A stretch of DNA of 64,000 nucleotides from Sitta carolinensis (lineage: Eukaryota > Chordata > Aves > Passeriformes > Sittidae). The stretch is from positions 12,628,501-12,692,500 of the forward strand of contig CM063288.1 in NCBI GenBank assembly GCA_032173965.1. The letters run 5' to 3'. Made by a program: the position numbers and the translations under genes. Under the pieces are notes generated by a model, which made no database searches, was not told the DNA's origin, and saw nothing but the letters and a program-made list of their open reading frames with translations. Below are positions 49,711 through 62,280 of the stretch, piece after piece; position 1 is the stretch's first letter, and each line of letters opens with the position of its first letter.

Positions 49711-51940
49711 CTAATAAAACATTATTTTCAAGAATAAGCACTAGAGCGGTCTCTTTCTCTTGGACTTGAACAACACAGAGTGATATTTGGTACACGGGCC
49801 TGCCAGAGGATGGCACAATATGCTGGAGCACTGCACCTGCTGCTGGAGAACTCTGGCTGATTAAAATTGCATGATGGGGGTTGCCCTGCAGACCCCTCTA
49901 GGCAGATGTCTGACAGCAGCTGACTTAGCACAACTTTGCACAAACTCCTCTACCCTCAGGAAAGCTCCTCCTGGAAGAGAACCAGTGTGAAATTTCCTGG
50001 GGCAGATTTACCTTAAGGCAAAGCATTATGTCTTGTGCCTGCTTTGCCTTTCCTCCTGGCTGCAGTTGTGCCTACATTCAATGTGTAAAAAAGCTACTGC
50101 TGTGGGTTCCTAAATTTGCACACTATGTAGATATTTTGGCTAGAAAACTGCAGGATGCTGAGAGACTGTGCAGTGCTGTGGTGACCATAGCAGGGAAACC
50201 ATGCCAGATTTGCTGCAGATCTGACTCTCTGGGCCTGCCTTGGCTTCTCAGGAAGCATTCTGGCTTACAGAGGGGAATTGGTTACATAGGCTACACTGCC
50301 AGCCTGACTACATATTTGGTGAGTATAAAGAGTCCTAAGTGTAACTTATTCAGACATTGTTACAGGATTTATCATTCCAGAAGAGGTGATGCATAGAAAT
50401 TGGTGTGTCAGCTGGTGTAAAAAACCTACCTAATAGGGAACAAGTGCAAAATAGTTTGTTAGACTATTGCACACAAAGGCATTCTCAGTGCAGGCTAAGA
50501 AAACCCTCATGGCAGGTTATTGCAGCATACCTTGAGGACTGTAAATCCACATCTATCTGCACATTAACTTCCCCATCCATCCACATGAGCTCATTGCACA
50601 TGACACTGATTTTAGAGTAGAACTCCCCACTGGCTTTTATAAACATAAAAATCAGTCCCCTGATTTCCCTGCTTTGAAGACCATTCTCCAGATATAGCAT
50701 ATATCTGTCCTTTATTCTTATTTATGTTTTAGCTTAGTGTGGTATAAACTACCTTCCATCCAGGGATTGCTAAACTCTTTGCAATATTCGGTTAACAAAG
50801 TCTCAAAACACAGGTAAATAGTCACACAACAAAAAACGTGCTGGATTTGTGATTATTCAAAATAGTCTGCTGGTGAGCCAATGTGCCTATGTTTTTCACT
50901 TCCCTCCATATTATGACTTTCAGAAAATCAGTAAATATTCAGATTAAATATTCAAATATACAATATTTTTAAAGAGAAAGGATGTCAAGAGAAGTGAAGT
51001 GCAGGCTAAAAGCTTGCAATTGAAGAGCTAAAGAGAGTCTCCTAACATGCAATAATTTGTTCTCACGTCTGACCCCAAATAAGTGCAAATCATTGTTTGT
51101 ATCTTATAAGCCAAGGAGATCACTCAAGTATGTTCACAGTAAATACATTTCCAAATATTTAATACCACTGTCATTTATCAGTTAAAAGAAAAAACCCTAT
51201 CCAACCATCCCTGCTCCTACTGAATTGCATTTCAGTAGAAGTAATACAGGCTGTGGATTTTCTATTAATTTAGGGAGAATGGGTGTATTGAAATATAATA
51301 TATAGAAATTTCAGAACAGGGATCAGATCAGGCTTCATCTGATTTATACCCATCTAAACTTGTACTGTCTGAAGACCTGGATGAGGCAAATTTCTGAGAT
51401 GAACACTGACCTTAACCTTGTCTTGCAACTGCTGTGTTTACCCAGGGAGGGACAGGGTAAGATTTCAAAATCACCCGTTTTACCTGTGTAAATTTGTGTC
51501 TCAGAATATCAGGTTGGTTGTGCTGTAACGGTTTAAGAACCAGCTACTCTGTCCATTTGGGCTGTGCATAGACGACTTGGTTGCTTTGTCAAGCAATTTC
51601 TTCTGTTTCTGTTCTGTGAAACAGTGGTGGGTGCTGGATTGGGAAAGTGAAATCTTTGTATGTGTCTATGTCTTCACACAGGACTAGAAGTCTAGTTGTG
51701 CCTTGATTTCCCATCCTGATTTGGGAACTGAGAAATGCTGCAAGGGCCTGCAATTCAGCTGTGGTCTTCCACTTCTGCTCTCCTACCTTCATCCTGCAGT
51801 GAATTTCATATACTACCCTGTATCTTTCAAACACTAATAGGTTTCATTCACTGCTAACTTGGTTTCTATCTGAGCAAAAGGGGAAAAAATTATAAAGGTA
51901 TGATTCTTGGTTTTCCGTGGTTTAATAGTGAAGTTATGTT

Positions 51941-51957
51941 AAGGTATTAAATACCTT
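51941..51957. repeat. Palindrome (8+1+8)
   Basis: AAGGTATT, A, AATACCTT. It is perfect but short and AT-rich, and probably chance. Confidence 0.8.
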
Positions 51958-54900
51958 CTGGCCTCAATAGATATCTTCTGCATTCCACACTTTTTTATAT
52001 GATTTTCATTGTTTTAGATGAAAAAAAAGGTCAGATTTTAAAACCTGTGGTGTGTATTATAATCCTAGTATTTTATTTACTATCTGGAGTTGCTCCCTGC
52101 CCTCCTTAGTATCTTTGCTTCCATGATGAAACAACTTATTTTGGGGCTTTTCCTGATTTTTCACAGTATCTTAACAGTGTTGGTATCTTTCTGCCTTTTC
52201 TTTACATGGCTCTCCAGTGACCAGGAGAGGGGAAAGAAAGAAATTCAGGCAGAAAAAGCCCCATATTTATCGATATAAATAATAATTCCAACCTGTGATA
52301 GACTGGAGCTGCCTCAGAGATCATCAGAAACTATTATTCATGTGCATTTCTCATGGGATTCATTTAGGCCTGAAGGAGAGAAACTCATTAGATAGGCCCT
52401 TATTGAAAGGTTAGTCTTGACTCTAGAATTGATCCTTGCTAAACTTTCATGCTGCACAGATCCCGTCTTTGAATTCACCTGCTTTAATTAAGAGTCTATT
52501 GGTTGGTGCTTAAATGCTGATTCCAACTTGGCTGGTAACCTATAGTAATATAAAATGTCTAAAGCATCTGACAGTTTTTTGGCTGGTTTCCAACAGAATA
52601 TATCCAGCTGTTTGACCAGAAGACCTATAGGGCTGTTAGAAAGCAAAGATCCGTGAGATTTTCTCCATGATCTCTCAATGGATACACAAACAAGATGAGT
52701 AAATTTTTGTACCTTTATGGTTTAGCTGATCAGATCTCATTTGACCAAATCTGATATGTAACTTTGAGTTTATTCTGGAAGAGAGACACAACCATAACCA
52801 GTGATCCTTTCTGTTCACCTAGGAGAATTCCCCTGTGGAAACAGAGCTTGTGTCTGAGGAAAACAAGAGCAACTTTTTACAGAGATGCATCGACACTGCA
52901 TCTTTATACAGTCTCTTAATCTCAAACACATTGCCAGAACTTACAATTTACATGTAGGGTGTTCAGAGGCTCCAGCTTTGGTCCAAATCATGGAATTGGC
53001 TGCCAGATATAAAACTGTTAATTACATGATCATGAGCACTCAGGATTGCTGGTATTATGATGGTGGCTGTACTGAAGCTGGTGGAAAGAACTATATAGGC
53101 ATTAAGAAACTCCAACACGTACAGTCAGTGACTGAAAACAGTACAGTCAGCTGTGAAAACATATCTTAGTAACACCATCTGATTGTTCTGGTACTGGGGA
53201 CAGCTGATACAAAAGAAGAAGCTTTTTCTTGTCACTGGAGGTGAAAAATCACTGTTTCAACTCTATACAAGGTAGGATTTTTTAATTACTTCATCTTTAT
53301 GCTTCTTATTGATGCTAAGGGGAAGTAACAGGTCAAGGATGTTTAGGAGATCTTACTTTATTATGTTTCTGTTACCTAAAGGATGTGAAAGTTCTGCTGA
53401 AAGAACACAAATTGCTTTAGAAGAGGAATCTGAGACTTTTTAAAAAAAATTGTAATCACTACTAGGATTTCAACAGAGTTTCAGCAGCAATAAAACATTG
53501 TTTTGTTGCACATTTTATGCAAGAATTTCGAATCTCAGAAATTTGGTATTGGTACCTGTATTTTAATAATAGTAAAAGAAAAGTGCAGAAAGATCATAAA
53601 GAGTAGAGCCAGAAGTCATCTTGTGAACCCGAATAAATCATCTTGATTTAATTATGGTGGGATTCTCAAACCAATTGACCAGCTTGGAAGCTAAATTTTG
53701 TGTTCTTGCTGCAATGCCATCAATCCAAGTTAAAAGAAGGAAAAAGGAAAATGACTACAGTTCTTCTGCATCTTTTTGAGCTTTCTGGGAATTCTTTGCC
53801 TGTAGGATTAATCAGAAGTCTGTTGTGCTCGTGCTCTAGCAAGACACTTTGGTGCCTAAAGTTGTGGATCCTCATTGTCCACATGTGCTTTTGCAAATGT
53901 GTTTTAACAGACCCAGAGATCCTTTTTCAAAGAAGGGAATATGTGAGACTGAAGTGGAAATAAGATTTAAGAGCTTCTCCAGATGGCCATTTGGATGTCT
54001 CTTCCTTACATGTCTCATACTTACACTGGACAAAAGCAGAAAGTGTAAAAGTAGAACTAAAAGACCAAATCAGCATAAAAATCTGTAACATTTTTTGAAT
54101 CTCAAAACTTGTTCTCATGGGGGATCAGTAGAATCTGCTACAAGTTCTCTCAGTATCCATCATTGTCTCATTTAAGTTACTTTGAGATAATGCTATATCC
54201 CCTTAATTTACTCTTTAAATATGCTGAGCAAGTAGCTCTAGATTGCTCTTCAACCTTGAAAAAAGTGAAATGATAGAATAAAAAAAAGGTATGAAAGTGT
54301 GTTACTTGTTGGGGGCTGAACACCTACAGCTGTCAGGATCAACACTGATTAGCATTCCCATGGTTCAAGAAGCTTCCAATCTGGAGCTATCATATCTACA
54401 GTCTTCCTCTTAGCCTCATTTTAGTCTCACATATCTCATTCAACAGATGGTTTCTTGGCAGGAAACATTACATTCCTTAAAGCACCATTAATACAGCACT
54501 TATGGGAGTGGCATAATTGTTCAATTATTTAATTGTCTGTACAGAGCCATAAAATGCTGTTATGCAGTGGGAAAGTGAAGCTTTTTCCAAAACAGGAGTC
54601 AGCTATATTATTCAGGCAGAGCTACAAGCATTTTTGACTCCTGTGCAGCTGGTATGAAAAATCAGATTGGTAACTCTAATGGAGAGAAATGTCTTTTGGT
54701 TCCAGAAAAATGCTTGGGAGTCAAGTTGTCTGCCAGTGGGATTGTTTGTGTCTAGGAGCTCTGATGCCCTGCACAATTATTTCCGAGTACAAATCATAAT
54801 TGTAAAATTCTTTGCTCCATATGTAGTTCCCCCTTCCTATTTAAATGTCGTTATGTGAACCAGCATGGAAGGACAGCTGAAGGAAGTTGTCAGCTTTTGG

Positions 54901-55569
54901 CATAGTTTTGAAAGTAATTATGAACTTCCTTGCACATCAGGGAGATGATGCCATACAGATTATGTATCTGAGTGTCTTTGGACTGTCAGCCTCTCAATTC
55001 CTCAAACATTAGATACTTCCACTGCCCTAAGGTCCCTGGTAAGTGGCCTTGTTTTAAAGTAAGAACTCACAGAAATATGTGGTGGAAGGGTTGCTTGGCA
55101 CCACAGAAATAACAAATATCTTCTCAAAAGTTCCAATTCCAATTGGCTCTGGTAGTACCAGGCCTTCATAAGGATGTAACAGGGTGAGGGGATACCTGGA
55201 AGGGTCACAGCGCCCTTAATACAACTCTCCCTGATAACTCTGAGGCCTGAGCATGACAAACATCATTTACAAAATGTTCCTTTGCCCTTCTGTTCTCTAA
55301 CACCTCATACCTGCAGAACCTGAGTGTGATTTCCTGAGCCTGTTTTTCATCCTGTTGGTGCTGTTGATGTATGGCCTGGCTATTTCTGTTTGCATTTGCA
55401 TTCATAAATTACCAATGCAATTTATACATGTACAGACCTGATTTATGCAGCAGAATCATGTTTATGGTCATGTTTGTGCTATCATTCCCTAAAAGTTAAC
55501 AGGAAGTGTTTGGCTGCTTTATGAGGTCCCATATAAATGCTGGAACAAAGGCTGGCAATGTACGAGCAC

Positions 55570-55860
55570 TGACATTACTTAAATATATATATATGGCCAT
55601 TGTTAAATTAACAACCCTTTTATTTATAATACTATTATAAGACTGATATGTTTATATCCATACTGTCAATGATAACCTTCCTGTCTTTATTTCAGGCTTA
55701 GCTGATAGTCTTATATTAGGCTTTTATGTCAATGTGTTTTCAATGGCATTAATGTCACATACAAAGCAACATTAGGCCTGCAATATCATTCATAATGTTT
55801 TGATGTGGAGTTTGTATCTGTCCCTTTATTGTTAACACAAGTATAATTTACGCCTGTTTT
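55570..55860. promoter_or_regulatory. Candidate conserved non-coding block
   Basis: Repeat-free AT-rich sequence with an ATATATATATATGG run near 55581, GTTAAATTAAC (a hepatocyte-nuclear-factor-1-like palindrome) near 55602, and many short AT-core motifs. Its texture resembles vertebrate conserved non-coding DNA. There is no coding frame. Conservation cannot be tested here, so the call is tentative. Confidence 0.22.
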
Positions 55861-58087
55861 TCACTGGAAGGATTTTTGACTCTTCAGAACCTCAACACCT
55901 GTCTCTGAAGACACAAAAGTTGCACTTGATGAAAGCCTAGCTTTCAGATTAGAAAAACATCTTGTTATCAGGCTCCTCCAGGTTGACAAGAAATAGAAAT
56001 CCCCTTGCTCTCTTCAAACAGACATGAGAGAGACAGTCCCTTTATCATTTAGCATACCTCTAGTCCAACAAGGCAATAGCTTAAGTATGTGATGTCCTCT
56101 GCTGAAATAAGACTGGAAATCAATTTTTATTATTGTTTGGTATTTCAATTGAGTTTAAAAGAGCTAGCTAGTCTTGTCTGAATGACTGACTCTTTGATTT
56201 GCTGTTCAAACTGAAGAAAGAAAATTTCAAACAAAAGAAAAAAATGATCTGAGTGTTTCTATGAAGCAGTAAAAAAACCCTGAAACAACAATAAAATGCC
56301 AAGTTGAACTAAAACAAGCAAATAAAAAGAACTCCAGAGCTTTTCTTTTATTAATTGAATGAAAATGCTTCTCTGATTTGAAAATTATTTGCAGAGTAGG
56401 ATCTGATTGGGTAAGATGTTATTTAGAGCTATGTTAGAATATCACCTTAATAAATTTAGTCCAAAGAGGTGTAAACAGATGTGGCAGATTTTGAAGGTCC
56501 AAAGTTATGCATTGGATATTTAGTAGGGATAAAGAAAGAACAGAAGAGGATTTAATTATCTAGTTGCCTTCACTACCAGTCTATGCTCCAAGATTATAAA
56601 TTATAGAAATGCAGGCTGAAGAATCTAGTCTCCAGTTCCATGAGCTGGATGTGGACTCGTAGTCTTAGAGTGAAGTAGAAAAGAGAAAGGATTTAGGGAG
56701 ACAGAAAGAACTTGTACAGAGAGGACATTAGCAAGAATTCACACTGAAGCACAAAGAGGTGATGATGATTATTAGTCACTATGTCAAGATCAAGAATTAA
56801 GGGTATGGAAACCTTGATCAGGAGTCGTAGAGGGAAACAGAGAGATGATAAATATAACACAGTGGGGTTCTGATACTGTAGGTGCTGTAGACATATGGAT
56901 GTGGGGAAAAAAATAGGGCCTGGAAGAACAGGTGGAGTGCCTCAGAGTACAAGAAGGAAGGATGGGTGACTTGTCAAGTGCCCTCAAACATGAGAGGGTA
57001 CCGCATGTGTGGGCTCTGAGTAGTGAGTGCAGAAATATATCTGTGTCCCAGATCCACTAATTTTATGGTGTGTATATACCTGCAGGCTTGACTCAGAGAA
57101 CATGATTGTTTCTAATTAGAGAAAGAGAGGTATTAAAGGATTCCAGTGACTTTTTAAGAAAGACAAAGAAAAGTAAGTAGATGCTCCGAGTCACTGTTGT
57201 ATTTACATTGAAATATCTTTGAATTATTTTTGTAAAAGTTAATTCATGTTTCTCTAATCTTTCTTTTATTCCTTCTGTTGTCTAGTCATAAAAATTATGT
57301 TTTAGTGTTGACCTCTAGCAGACTTCACAGGATGAATGTGATGCCTTTAACTTAGATATCATTGTGCCTAACTGCATGACTTTGCACTGAGGAGGGTCTC
57401 TATCTTTAAATTGAAGTAATTTCTTTGCTGAAGACAGTGGGAATTTTGCCAATGATGTCAAAGGTGATAGGATTTCAGCCAAACCATTTCAGTAATGTAA
57501 TTTGGAATAAGTCCACTAAAATCTGTGGAGCCACTTGAATGTACATCAGCTAAGAATCAAGCCAATAAAATACATATCACTAAGCATAGTCATGTAGATG
57601 TTTAAGAAAGGTTATGAAGAAAAGAAGTAGCATATGATACCTGTAATTTTGATTCAAACACATGCATATAAATCCTTAAGGAATTTAGATGGCTACAGGT
57701 TTGAACACAATTTAAACTAAAATGACACCAAGGCTGTGCTGATATTTCATAGAACTGTGCTCACTCTGAAGGCTTAGGCTGAGGCACAAGAAAAAAACAA
57801 GGAAACAAAATATTTTAAAACTGTTTACTGCTAAAGCTCTCTATTTTCAGTTATTAGAGAGCAATATTTAAAGGGTAAATAGTAATAAAGAGAGTAAATA
57901 TGCCTGGTGCTTACAATCAGGTGACTGTATGGAAAACTAGACTTCTTAGTTTTCAATATTTAGCTGGAGATCCAAGGATATGGACAAAGTAATATAAGAT
58001 TCCATTAGTGGATTCTTGCAAAATGCAGAGTGGTTGTTTCACACAGGAAAAGGCTGATGAGAACAAAAGGATTTCAGATGAAGTGGA
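55861..58087. other. Non-coding AT-rich stretch, no gene recognised
   Basis: No exon, RNA gene or promoter seen. The one repeat-like feature is the ancient remnant at 57427-57480. Frames are at most about 65 codons. Confidence 0.55.
57427..57480. repeat. Remnant of an ancient sauropsid interspersed repeat
   Basis: CTGAAGACAGTGGGAATTTT, GCCAATGATGTCAAAGGTGA and TAGGATTTCAGCC in sequence resemble the 'GGGAGTTTTGCCATTGACTTCAATGG-GAGCAGGATTTCACCC' type signature that I remember as frequent in turtle, crocodile and bird genomes. It is the best preserved of several such remnants in this window. I do not know an agreed family name. Confidence 0.45.
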
Positions 58088-58460
58088 ACATACGGCTGCA
58101 AAACAGATTTCTATAATGAATTCTGAGGGGCGCATCTGTTATTATCTACGTGATATAAAATTGCTCTTTTTGTCTCATTTCGCTCAGTTGCGCAAGATGC
58201 AATCACATCAAACAGGCACGTTCAATAAAACTGTGATCTGACTGATTAAAATGAACAGCAATCTGTTTTTTCTGACAGTCACACAGCAGCTTGAATAACA
58301 AGGACTATGAGCCTGGAATTGAATAGCCACTTGGAATTGATATTAATGTTCATGAGCGCTGTTAAGGCATTTGACCAAATCTGTCCATCCAATGAAATAA
58401 CAACCCTGTATCCTAAAATCGTTTAAACCACAAGTAATTTGTGAGGCATATTCGATAACA
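58088..58460. promoter_or_regulatory. Candidate enhancer with CpG cluster and C/EBP-type sites
   Basis: Nine CpG dinucleotides fall in about 370 bases of otherwise AT-rich sequence, clearly denser than the surrounding kilobases. TTGCGCAA, the optimal palindromic C/EBP site, lies at 58188-58195. It overlaps by one base an AGATGCAATCAC sequence (58195-58206) that closely resembles the CHOP-C/EBP composite consensus. CTACGTGATA lies upstream near 58147. Retained CpGs and stacked bZIP-type sites in unique DNA fit a selected or hypomethylated regulatory element. A 139-codon frame on the - strand (58343-58762) starts at a GTG and matches no family, so I do not call it a gene. Confidence 0.35.
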
Positions 58461-60469
58461 TCCTGCTTCTCCTCTTCACTTCCAAAGCCTTCTCCTGAGC
58501 CACTGCACTGCTTTTCTATGCAGCATAAATACCAGCAAAGAAGTGTTCCTGGAAGGAAGGCATGGGCATCTGTTAGCAAGACTGTGAGAAGTTTCCATTT
58601 GTAGTTGCAGAAAGAAGGTTTGCACAGAAAAAGACATCTCGATGGAGTCATTTCCCTAATTCCAAGATCTAGCCTATGCTTTCTGTTCACTCTCTGTGTA
58701 GCTGAGAATGGAGAGGTAATCCTTCCCTTCCAGGGAAAAGTTAATTCTACTTGTTCAGACACATATCAGTGGTGGAGACTAATGAAAACGTTAAACCACT
58801 GGTTTTTCCTACAAAATCTATTGTAAGAGATTAATACCACTGAGAGGGTGCTTTCTTCTGTCTTGGAGCAGGTCTTTTATCTTGGAGCTCTTTTATCTTG
58901 AACATGATGGAGTCTAACATAGCAATCAAGGGGTCATATAAATCTACCTGCTCTGTTGTTAATGTACCATAGCTGAGAATCTATTGGTTCTCGTATTCAG
59001 TCTCATAAAGTGGTATTATTGATGCCTGTTTTGTTGTCTGCTCCAGATGTTGTTTCTTTATCTTAAGTGTCTCAAACCCACAAAGAAATTTCAAAAGGGC
59101 TTTGGGAAACTTACAGGATGTACACAATAAACATTTCTATTTGCACTTCCTTTCCTTGTGGTTTTGAAAATCTATATTAGCTTGCATTATATGTTAAAAT
59201 ATGGAAGTAAATTGAAGGGAGATAAGAAAAAGCAGAGTGAATTCATTCATCCCCATTCTCTTTTTTGCAGCATCTCTTCGGCTGTCTATTAAGACCTAAA
59301 ATACTAAACTATGAGGAGAAAATTTCAGAACTGATGTTTAAGGCATAAACAGTACATAGCCTCCAGACAGTCATTTTATACCCAACCTTTTGCTCTTTTT
59401 TCAAAGTAGGTATCAATGTTCCATTGAGGTAAAGAAGAAAACTACTCACAAGGGCAACTTAGATGTAACATGTCTGTAGATGATGGAAATTTATTTTACT
59501 TACAAAGAGGTAGGAACAATGGTCTGAGGAAAATAAGCTTCCTCTTGTATCACTGTTTAGGGTAAAGTCCAAGACCTCCACGCTCCCCATTAGCAAACAT
59601 TTTATGGAGAAAGGAGACCAGTTGACTTGACTTTCCTACCAAGACAAATATTTGTGCTGCTGCCCATCCTCTCCAGGACTGTTAGAAGAGAAACTTGTGC
59701 CTGTAGAAACAAGACCTCTTGCTCTGTATGTATCCTCCTCCTCTTCATAAATCCATTAGTAGGTTAGGGAAAACAACACTGCTGGACCTTTCCTCTGATG
59801 CAGGATAAATCTCCTTTTCCCCCTGTGATGGTAATAATAAGTTAAAAAGCCTTCACTTCACTGTGCACCTTTAATCCAGGATGACCTCAGTTAAGCTCTG
59901 AAAAGACAAAATTCTTAGAAGAGCAAATGTGTCTCCCTGTGTGCTTTTCACACAACAATTTTATGCCAGTATTTGAGCACAGAGGAAGAAAAATTATTGT
60001 ATTTCATGTTGTTGAAGTCCCCATTTTTCTCATTCCTCTCTCTGTTCTCTTGACAGAGTCTTCAAGGCTGTGAAAGTTGCTTGGCAAGTATTTTTCAAGA
60101 TCCGTGTAAAACTGTCATGGCATATTGACTGACTTTTGGAGTTTCTTGCCTGCCAGCATAATTAGATTATGAATAAACCAATTGTCAGAAATGTTTGTGA
60201 TGACTTCTCTTCTTGACAAGCCTTTAATGAAAAATAAGCAATATGAGTTTCTTAGGGACATGGGAGTAAAGAGGAGAGAGATAGGTGAAATATTTATATC
60301 CATGAAGGATTTTGTTTATAAAATTAATTTAAAAATTATACTTTCCTGAAAAAGAAAAAAGAGGAGTCTGCTTACTAGTCTTTGAAGATAGCATAAGATA
60401 ACACAGTGAAGCATCTAAAAAGTCTGTGTTCACTGTAATTTAGTAACAGACTAACATAATTATCTGGCA
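58461..60469. other. Non-coding AT-rich stretch, no gene recognised
   Basis: Contains a 16-bp tandem duplication (58861-58904). No coding or RNA feature is seen; frames are at most about 75 codons except the one extending from the preceding block. Confidence 0.55.
58861..58904. repeat. 16-bp tandem duplication, about 2.7 copies
   Basis: TCTTTTATCTTGGAGC (58873-58888) is followed by TCTTTTATCTTGAACA (58889-58904) and preceded by a shortened TCTTGGAGCAGG (58861-58872). Confidence 0.85.
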
Positions 60470-60622
60470 TGCTGTGCTGCTTTTGGCTGGGCCAGAGCTA
60501 ATTTTCTTTGTAGCAGCTACTATGGAAGTGCATTTTGGATTGGTGTTGGGAATGGTGTTGGTGATTAAAGGATGTTTCCATTATTGCTAAGCAGCGCTTG
60601 CACAGAGTCAATGCCTTTTTAG
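60470..60622 (+). mobile_element. ERVL-type LTR fragment (endogenous retrovirus relic)
   Basis: The segment begins TGCTGTGCTGCTTTTGGCTG and continues through AGAGCTAATTTTCTTTGTAG, ATTTTGGATTGGTGTTGGGA, ATGGTGTTGGTGAT, and TTATTGCTAAGCAGCGCTTG to ACAGAGTCAATGCCTTTTT. These blocks, in this order, are the 5' part of a widespread neoavian ERVL-type LTR as I remember it. Only about the first 150 bases of the LTR remain. The downstream part (promoter region, R/U5 end) is absent, and no internal gag, pol or env sequence follows, so it is a truncated, inactive solo-LTR remnant. Substitutions are spread throughout, pointing to an old insertion. Confidence 0.75.
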
Positions 60623-61839
60623 GAGGTATCTCTGATATATTTTATTTTTTGTCCTCCTATGCAATGTGATGCCACATCCATTTGTCTGAGCAAGAAGGCG
60701 CTGGAAATAATTATTGCAATTGCAAGAAACTTGATAATTTTTAGCCACTTTCCTTCACTATAATGCATTCTGTGAGGAGGCTTATAAAAGGAGTTTAAAA
60801 AATGTATTAAATCAGGTAGATTAAACAAGTAGATTAGTATAGAGGGTATTCTTGTGGATCTGTTCTGTCCACAGTGACAGTGAAACTATCATATTCTCAT
60901 AAGATTCTGCAGTGGGAAGTAAACACACACTAGAGATTATTAAAGTCAATGATGGCAGCTTAAAAAACCGAAGAGCTTGTCCAGAAAATGTACAACTCCT
61001 TTCTAGGTTGTCAAAGACTACCTGACAAAAACAATCAAATACCGGAAAAAGTGTTTTCATAAGCCCAAGCCAGGTCATGTGAAGAGACTTTGTCTATGGG
61101 AATCGTGGCAGGCTTTCTTGTTACTCACTGTAATGCCAGTCAGGGACAGCTCTCTCCAGGTCTCCCTTGAGCCCCTCAGTCACAATATTGTTACCCATGT
61201 GACAGGCACAACTGTGTCATGCTCATCACTGTGCCCAGCTGAGAGTATCCCACCATTGCCTTGAACTTTGTCTCCACCCCTCTGCTAACTTAAAGATTTT
61301 TGTTCCATTTGTCTATAATGTCTAGCATCAAAAAGCTTGTGCCTAAGGATCTACCTGTCACCCCTAATAAACAATAATAAAGATGAGAGAAGGACAATTT
61401 TGATATCTCTCTGATTGCCTCTCTGTCAGTAAAAAAGAAAATCTTGACAGAATATCAGTTTCCCAAGGAGAGGGCAGGCACATCAAGGTGGGGGAAAAGC
61501 GTATTTATTAACTTAATGATTATTAAAACCTCATGTAAATGTCCCCAAATCAAATTCTGATTTTGCAATTCCTCTGAAATCATTTGGCAGATGTGGCTTA
61601 GTTATATGGTCACTTTTTCTCTTCTTGCCCTAATAGCTTCAAGAATTTATATAAATGAAAAAACCCATAAGGAGTTTTACAGACACCAGTCTCCACTTTA
61701 GTTTGTATCTGCCCCCTACTCCACATGCTGTGTAAACTGAGTGTTTTCTATAGCAACCTTCAGACTAGCCAATTCCCAGGCACAAATTCTGGAAGAAACC
61801 CTGCAAGTATTCAGAAAGGATTATCAAACATTGTACATT
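60623..61839. other. Non-coding stretch after the LTR relic
   Basis: No gene recognised. A TATAAAAGG sequence near 60782 resembles a TATA box, but no initiator, CpG enrichment or downstream coding frame supports a promoter. Confidence 0.55.
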
Positions 61840-62280
61840 CTTCCAAACACAGTAAATATTTTGTTTATTGGATGGTACAGCATATAATTTTTGGTTAATA
61901 TTTCATTTTTTAAATCTCAGATCATTAATGACTTCATTTTACCTTGACCATGATCATGTTTATCATCGTCCCACCCACTCCTTGGATAGGAATTTTTTGA
62001 TTTGATGCTAACAATTGCATTATTGGAATAATACATTATATTTAGTGTGGAGATCAGGTAAGATCCTTTGAAAATGGTACATTCTAATTAGAATTACATC
62101 TCTTCTGCACCCATTTATTCATAAATTAGAGTGCAATGATGAGTGTAATGCTTTATGGAACTGAGGGTTTGTGGTTTCCATTTGTGTAGATATTCTTTCC
62201 TTTCATAAATGTAGAGAGAGGCATTTATGGGGTAAAAGAATTGCAGCTTGTTCAGTTTGTTGACACCTTCTGAGTAATCA
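61840..62280. promoter_or_regulatory. Candidate conserved non-coding block
   Basis: AT-rich, repeat-free sequence with CATTAATGAC-type and TAATTAGAATTA-type homeodomain cores (near 61923 and 62085), a TACCTTGACC nuclear-receptor half-site-like sequence near 61940, and the palindrome CATGATCATG just after it. No coding frame. Its texture matches vertebrate conserved non-coding DNA, but this is unproven from one sequence. Confidence 0.25.

Larger units (their letters stand above)
47931..55569. other. Non-coding AT-rich stretch, no gene recognised
   Basis: Holds the T/TTTG tract at 49607-49710 and a 17-base palindrome at 51941-51957. A 122-codon frame at 50028-50396 (+) is cysteine-rich at its start but resembles no known family and has no plausible splice partners. 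Everything else is short frames in unique sequence. Confidence 0.55.

Noticed and set aside
49481..49831. Frames rich in Phe (+) and in Lys/Asn (-)
   Set aside because: Both are translations of the T/TTTG repeat tract, not coding sequence.
50028..50396. 122-codon frame with cysteine-rich start
   Set aside because: No regular cysteine spacing typical of a known domain, no signal peptide or exon boundaries, and chance length.
52300..52345. CTCAGAGATCATCAG resembling the CR1 3' end in reverse complement
   Set aside because: The match is limited to about 13 bases, and the expected TTGGAAGGGAC and TCCAACC blocks are missing.
58343..58762. 139-codon open frame on the - strand
   Set aside because: Starts at a GTG, not an ATG, matches nothing known, and partly overlaps a block better explained as regulatory DNA.
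60781..60790. TATAAAAGG as a TATA box
   Set aside because: No initiator, CpG enrichment or transcribed frame downstream. Such AT-rich motifs are frequent here.
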